From assembly GCF_030929605.1 (NCBI RefSeq), contig NZ_JAVFVS010000011.1, forward strand, positions 248,001-312,000: a stretch of DNA of 64,000 bases, given 5' to 3'. Within the stretch, counting starts at the first letter, position 1. Each line of letters begins with the position of its first letter. The translations under genes were made by a program, and so were the position numbers. The notes under the pieces were generated by a model. The model worked only from the letters and a program-made list of their open reading frames with translations. It made no database searches and was not told the origin of the DNA. Of this stretch, positions 60,219-64,000 are shown in pieces. Origin of the DNA: Flavobacterium sp. LHD-80. Its GTDB lineage: Bacteria; Bacteroidota; Bacteroidia; Flavobacteriales; Flavobacteriaceae.

Positions 60219-62471
60219 TTAATAATTCAAATTCACTCCAAATCCAATTCCCATATCACTATCATAATGTGTTGTAATTCCGAAGTTTCTGCCAGCCACA
60301 TATTTTAATCCAGCCATATATTCTTTATCCGTATTCCACATTAAATTCATTCGCAAACGTTTTGAGAGCGGAATATCTTTTCGCTCAAATTGGATTCTCA
60401 CATTTCCATCGGTATAAACTTCAACTTGCGCTTTTACGAGCATTGGCAAAGTATATTCAGCTCCTAAACTGAAAACCGAACGGTTGTCTTTTGTGTTTTT
60501 TTGTCCAAAAAGATTTTGTTCCTGTTCGTCCATTCCCATTTTTCGGTAACGCCAGTCGAAACCAATAAAAGGCATAAACCATTGATTTTTTCCAATATAA
60601 CGGCCAATATGTGTTTCAGTTTCATAACCATGACTGTCATTATAACCCAATCTCCATTCGGTTCCAATGCTCCAGCGCGTGTTGCTGTACATCGCTTCTC
60701 CGTCGTTTCCGTTTGTGGCAAAATCATTTTCGGCCATAAAATGAAACATACGATCGTCCATTTTTAGCATTTTATGTGCCATTTCAGGATGATGAATCAA
60801 CGGATTTGGAGCCGAATTTTCATAACTAAAAATCCTTCCCATTCCCGCCATCATATGATATAAGATATGACAATGAAAAAACCAATCACCATCGGCATTT
60901 GCTTGAAATTCTATGGTGTCGGTTTCCATTGGCATTATATCAATCACATTTTTAAGCGGAGAATAATCGCCATGTTCGTTTAAAATCCTAAAATCATGTC
61001 CGTGTAAATGCATTGGGTGGCGCATCATTGATCCGTTATATAAAACAATCCGAACGTTTTCACCTTTTTTAATTAAAATTTTATCGGTTTCAGAAACTAC
61101 TTTATTGTCTAGACTCCAAACATAACGGTTCATATTTCCAGACAGTGTAAAACGTAATTCTTTTACCGGAGCGTCTTTGGGCAATGTTGTTTTGATTGGA
61201 GATTTCAGCATTCCGTAATTCAATGTGACAATTTCAGAAGTTGCCGTAGAATCTTCAGGCATTTTCATATCGTCCATTTTCATGCCTTCCATAGTATGCA
61301 TAGAATGATCTTCTGTTTTTTCAGATTCCTCTTCGCCGGAAATTTCAGGATACATTACAGTATTCATGTCCATTTTGTTGAGTGACATATTCATGCCCAT
61401 ATCATTCATTTCGCCGTTCATCTTCATCATATCATTCATCATTTTCATCCCTTCAAAATATTTTAATTTAGGGAGATGTTTGACAGACTGTTTAGTACCA
61501 CCTCCCAAAAATAAAGAAGCAGATCCGGTTCTGTCTTCGGCTGTAGCCAAAAAAGCAAAGGACTTTTTATCTTCAGGAATTGTAACCACGACATCGTAAG
61601 TTTCAGAAACCGCAATAATCAAACGGTCGACTTCAACAGGCTCAACGTCGTTTCCGTCGCTCGCTACAACTGTTATTTTTCCACCGCCATACGTCAGCCA
61701 GAAATAACTCGAAGCGCCTCCGTTTGCAATTCGTAATCGAACTTTATCGCCGGCTTTAAATTGTGAAAGCTGATCTTCATTTTTTCCATTAATTAAAAAC
61801 TTCTCATAATAAACATCACTCACATCCATGGCGTTCATACGTTTCCATTCATTAGTGACTTTAGTCGAAAATTGCCCTTTCTTGATTGCCTCGGAATAAC
61901 TTTGTGTTGTGCCCTTTTTTATGGCAAACCAATCATTGGCATTATGAAGCATTCGCTGAATATTTTCTGGTTTAAGATCCGTCCATTCGCTTAAAATAAT
62001 GGGAACAGTTGGCAAATCGTCAATGCCTTTTCTAAAAGTTGGATCGTCTTTCTTTTTATTGATAATGAAAAGTCCGTACAACCCAATTTGTTCCTGCAAT
62101 CCTGAATGGCTGTGATACCAATAGGTTCCGTTCTGGATAATCGGAAAAGTATATTTATGAATTGTTCCAGGTTTTATAGGCATTTGCGTTAAATAGGGAA
62201 CACCGTCTTCTTTATTTGGAAGAAATAATCCGTGCCAATGCAAAGCTGTATCTTCATTTTTTAAATCGTTATGCACATAAATTTCTGCAATATCGCCTTC
62301 TGTAAAAGTCAATGTCGGCATCGGAATTTGTCCGTTTACGGTAAGCGCGCGTTTTTCTTTCCCAGAAAAATTCACAATGGTATCGCGAACGTGTAAATCA
62401 TAGCGAACTACTTTTTGGGCTTTTGCACTCAAAGCAATCAAAAAGACAATTAAAATAGTATGTAGTTTCAT
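60219..62471 (-). CDS. multicopper oxidase with C-terminal CopB-like domain
   Basis: The 750-residue protein has a signal peptide (1-18). Cupredoxin domains carry all copper motifs: H-W-H-G (about 78-81), H-S-H-S-G, H-P-M-H-L-H-G-H and H-C-H-I-L-Y-H-M-M. The middle (about 345-405) is Met/His-rich (M-K-M-M-N-D-M-M-K-M-N-G), typical of copper-resistance CopA oxidases. From about 600 to the end lies a CopB-like beta-strand domain (T-R-W-S-I-G-T-E-W-R-L-G-Y, R-Y-R-K-M-G-M-D). CopA and CopB are normally separate genes, so this is a fusion. It is 9 bases downstream of the copper ATPase; Cu(I) oxidation in the periplasm is the likely role. Confidence 0.92.
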   Translation of the reverse strand: MKLHTILIVFLIALSAKAQKVVRYDLHVRDTIVNFSGKEKRALTVNGQIPMPTLTFTEGDIAEIYVHNDLKNEDTALHWHGLFLPNKEDGVPYLTQMPIKPGTIHKYTFPIIQNGTYWYHSHSGLQEQIGLYGLFIINKKKDDPTFRKGIDDLPTVPIILSEWTDLKPENIQRMLHNANDWFAIKKGTTQSYSEAIKKGQFSTKVTNEWKRMNAMDVSDVYYEKFLINGKNEDQLSQFKAGDKVRLRIANGGASSYFWLTYGGGKITVVASDGNDVEPVEVDRLIIAVSETYDVVVTIPEDKKSFAFLATAEDRTGSASLFLGGGTKQSVKHLPKLKYFEGMKMMNDMMKMNGEMNDMGMNMSLNKMDMNTVMYPEISGEEESEKTEDHSMHTMEGMKMDDMKMPEDSTATSEIVTLNYGMLKSPIKTTLPKDAPVKELRFTLSGNMNRYVWSLDNKVVSETDKILIKKGENVRIVLYNGSMMRHPMHLHGHDFRILNEHGDYSPLKNVIDIMPMETDTIEFQANADGDWFFHCHILYHMMAGMGRIFSYENSAPNPLIHHPEMAHKMLKMDDRMFHFMAENDFATNGNDGEAMYSNTRWSIGTEWRLGYNDSHGYETETHIGRYIGKNQWFMPFIGFDWRYRKMGMDEQEQNLFGQKNTKDNRSVFSLGAEYTLPMLVKAQVEVYTDGNVRIQFERKDIPLSKRLRMNLMWNTDKEYMAGLKYVAGRNFGITTHYDSDMGIGFGVNLNY

Positions 62472-62480
62472 GTTGATTTT

Positions 62481-64000
62481 TTAAAGGTTTTGATTTCGCA
62501 ATCGTAAAGCATTTGCAATTACCGAAACCGAACTTAAACTCATAGCCAGCGCGGCCAACATCGGCGAAAGCAAAATTCCGAATACCGGATATAAAATTCC
62601 GGCCGCAATTGGAACTCCTAAAACATTATATATAAAAGCAAAAAACAGGTTTTGTTTAATATTTTTCATAACCGAAAAACTCAGTTTTTTAGCTTTAACA
62701 ATTCCGTTTAAATCGCCTTTTACGAGCGTTATTTTAGCACTTTCAATTGCAACATCGGTTCCAGTTCCCATTGCAATTCCAATATCAGCCTTAGCCAAAG
62801 CAGGTGCATCGTTGATTCCGTCGCCCGCCATCGCTACCATTTTTCCTTCAGCTTGCAAGCGTTCAATTTCTCTCAGTTTATCTTCAGGAAGACAATCCGC
62901 TTTAAAAGAACTTAAATGAAGCTGATCTGCTACTGCTTTCGCAGTATTTTTATTATCTCCCGTAAGCATGATTACTTCAACACCTTGATCTATTAAATCT
63001 TTAATTGCTTTGGCACTGTTTGTTTTTATGGCATCTATAATGGTTACATATCCTGAAATAATATTGTTTATGGCGATGTATGAAACCGTTTTACCCAGAT
63101 TTTGCTCAGCTGTAATTTTGTTTTCAAAATCATCAGAAATAGAAGCTTTAATCTGTTCCATTAGTTTTTTATTTCCTAATGCAATTTTTGAATTAGTAAC
63201 GGTTCCTAAAACTCCTTTTCCGGCAACGGCTTCGAAATCGGGAACTTCAAGTAAAGTTTGATTTTTGTCTTTCGCAAAATTGACAACGGCTTGCGCCAAA
63301 GGATGTTCGCTATGCTGATTTAGCGAAGCAATGTTTTGTAGAAGAAAATCTTCATTATTATCGATCGCATAAATTTTCTCGACAGTTGGTTTTCCTTCTG
63401 TAATCGTTCCGGTTTTATCGGTAATTAAAACATCGATTTTATTCATGTTTTCGAGTGCTTCGGCATTTTTAATTAAAATTCCGTGCTGAGCACCTTTTCC
63501 AACTCCCACCATAACCGACATCGGAGTTGCGAGTCCTAAAGCACAAGGACATGCAATAATTAAAACTGCAATCGCATTTATTAATCCGTAGATATAAGAG
63601 GGTTCAGGACCAAATTTTGCCCAAATAATAAAAGTCAATACAGCAATACCAACAACAGTTGGAACAAAATATTTTGCAACGCGGTCGGCCAGTTTTTGAA
63701 TTGGCGCTCTCGAACGACTTGCATCGTTTACCATTTGAATTATCTGCGAAAGCAACGTTTCTGAACCTACTTTTTCGGCAATCATAACAAATGATTTGGT
63801 TCCGTTTATAGTTCCCGAAATCACATTGTCGCCCGTTTTTTTGTCAACCGGAATAGGTTCTCCGGTGATCATAGCCTCGTCAATACTGCTTTCTCCAGAA
63901 GTTATTTTTCCGTCAACCGGAATTTTTTCTCCCGGTTTTACTCGTAATAAATCTCCTTTTTTGATATCGTGAATGGAGATGGTTCTATCTGTTCCGTTTT
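62481..64000 (-). CDS. copA: copper-type P1B ATPase, N terminus outside window
   Basis: The frame runs off the right edge; residues upstream of the M-I-T-G-E-P motif (63872) are in frame (P-G-E-K-I-P-V-D-G-K), so the gene continues beyond 64000. Visible blocks: T-G-E-P, C-P-C in membrane helix 6 (I-I-A-C-P-C-A-L-G), phosphorylation D-K-T-G-T, H-S-E-H-P-L-A-Q, T-G-D-N and G-D-G-I-N-D-A-P. CPC and the neighbouring copper oxidase favour Cu+ export. The metal-binding domain at the N terminus cannot be seen. Confidence 0.93.
   Translation of the reverse strand, partial: NGTDRTISIHDIKKGDLLRVKPGEKIPVDGKITSGESSIDEAMITGEPIPVDKKTGDNVISGTINGTKSFVMIAEKVGSETLLSQIIQMVNDASRSRAPIQKLADRVAKYFVPTVVGIAVLTFIIWAKFGPEPSYIYGLINAIAVLIIACPCALGLATPMSVMVGVGKGAQHGILIKNAEALENMNKIDVLITDKTGTITEGKPTVEKIYAIDNNEDFLLQNIASLNQHSEHPLAQAVVNFAKDKNQTLLEVPDFEAVAGKGVLGTVTNSKIALGNKKLMEQIKASISDDFENKITAEQNLGKTVSYIAINNIISGYVTIIDAIKTNSAKAIKDLIDQGVEVIMLTGDNKNTAKAVADQLHLSSFKADCLPEDKLREIERLQAEGKMVAMAGDGINDAPALAKADIGIAMGTGTDVAIESAKITLVKGDLNGIVKAKKLSFSVMKNIKQNLFFAFIYNVLGVPIAAGILYPVFGILLSPMLAALAMSLSSVSVIANALRLRNQNL

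Noticed and set aside
60092..60277. 61-codon plus-strand ORF
   Set aside because: It lies inside the GTCCC-ended repeat and the antisense end of the copper oxidase gene; no protein-like features.

Overview
The window is a low-GC chromosomal segment from a Bacteroidota bacterium, most likely Flavobacterium or a close relative. The protein families point there (MBOAT/SGNH O-acetylation genes, DUF5683, DUF2807 head-GIN proteins, PspC with PadR, DUF4173). So do promoters of the Bacteroidota type (TTTG, about 19 bases, TAnnTTTG), the near absence of Shine-Dalgarno sites, and intergenic regions full of dispersed inverted repeats. Most of the window is ordinary core genome. No prophage, integrase, transposase or CRISPR array is visible.

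Layout. 1-4029: three-gene extracellular O-acylation operon (two SGNH proteins and a membrane O-acyltransferase). 4277-7791: ffh, folD, corA. 7792-8405: gene-free block of structured repeats. 8406-10768: membrane protein, winged-helix regulator and a DUF4173 membrane protein, with the same operator-like element before the first and third genes. 10821-15294: RluF-type pseudouridine synthase, then an ABM/P450 pair divergent from an ArsR-type regulator, then an alpha/beta hydrolase. 15405-18415: coiled-coil DUF164 protein, Nif3-like protein, lpxK. 18435-22603: hybrid histidine kinase, GAPDH, lipA. 22934-28893: M48 protease, PH-domain protein, TonB, ECF sigma factor, glycosyltransferase, PaiB-like protein, murB. 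29075-34645: secreted protein, glycosyltransferase, DUF2461, recF, TPR protein, ribH. 34852-39512: mutL, two rhomboid proteases, EEP-family phosphodiesterase. 39600-44903 (minus): parA-parB-DUF5683-dapB-lepB-WbqC. 45391-47571: secreted beta-helix protein. 47904-52748: 1614-residue exonuclease-RecQ-UvrD fusion. 53164-53238: tRNA-Pro. 53416-54363: trxB. 54522-58855: DUF4870/PadR/PspC/head-GIN envelope operon. 59086-64000: DUF4442 protein, a 51-residue secreted Cys/Lys peptide, a multicopper oxidase with a CopB-like tail, and a copper P-type ATPase cut by the window edge.

The items most worth a second look are the exonuclease-RecQ-UvrD fusion, the P450/ABM/ArsR divergon with a perfect palindrome over both promoters and an unusual P450 I-helix, the twin operators of the winged-helix regulator, the tiny Cys-pair peptide next to copper genes, a possible leader-peptide attenuator before corA, and several families of structured intergenic repeats that in places supply the ends of coding sequences. 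All assignments come from reading motifs by eye; no database search was run.
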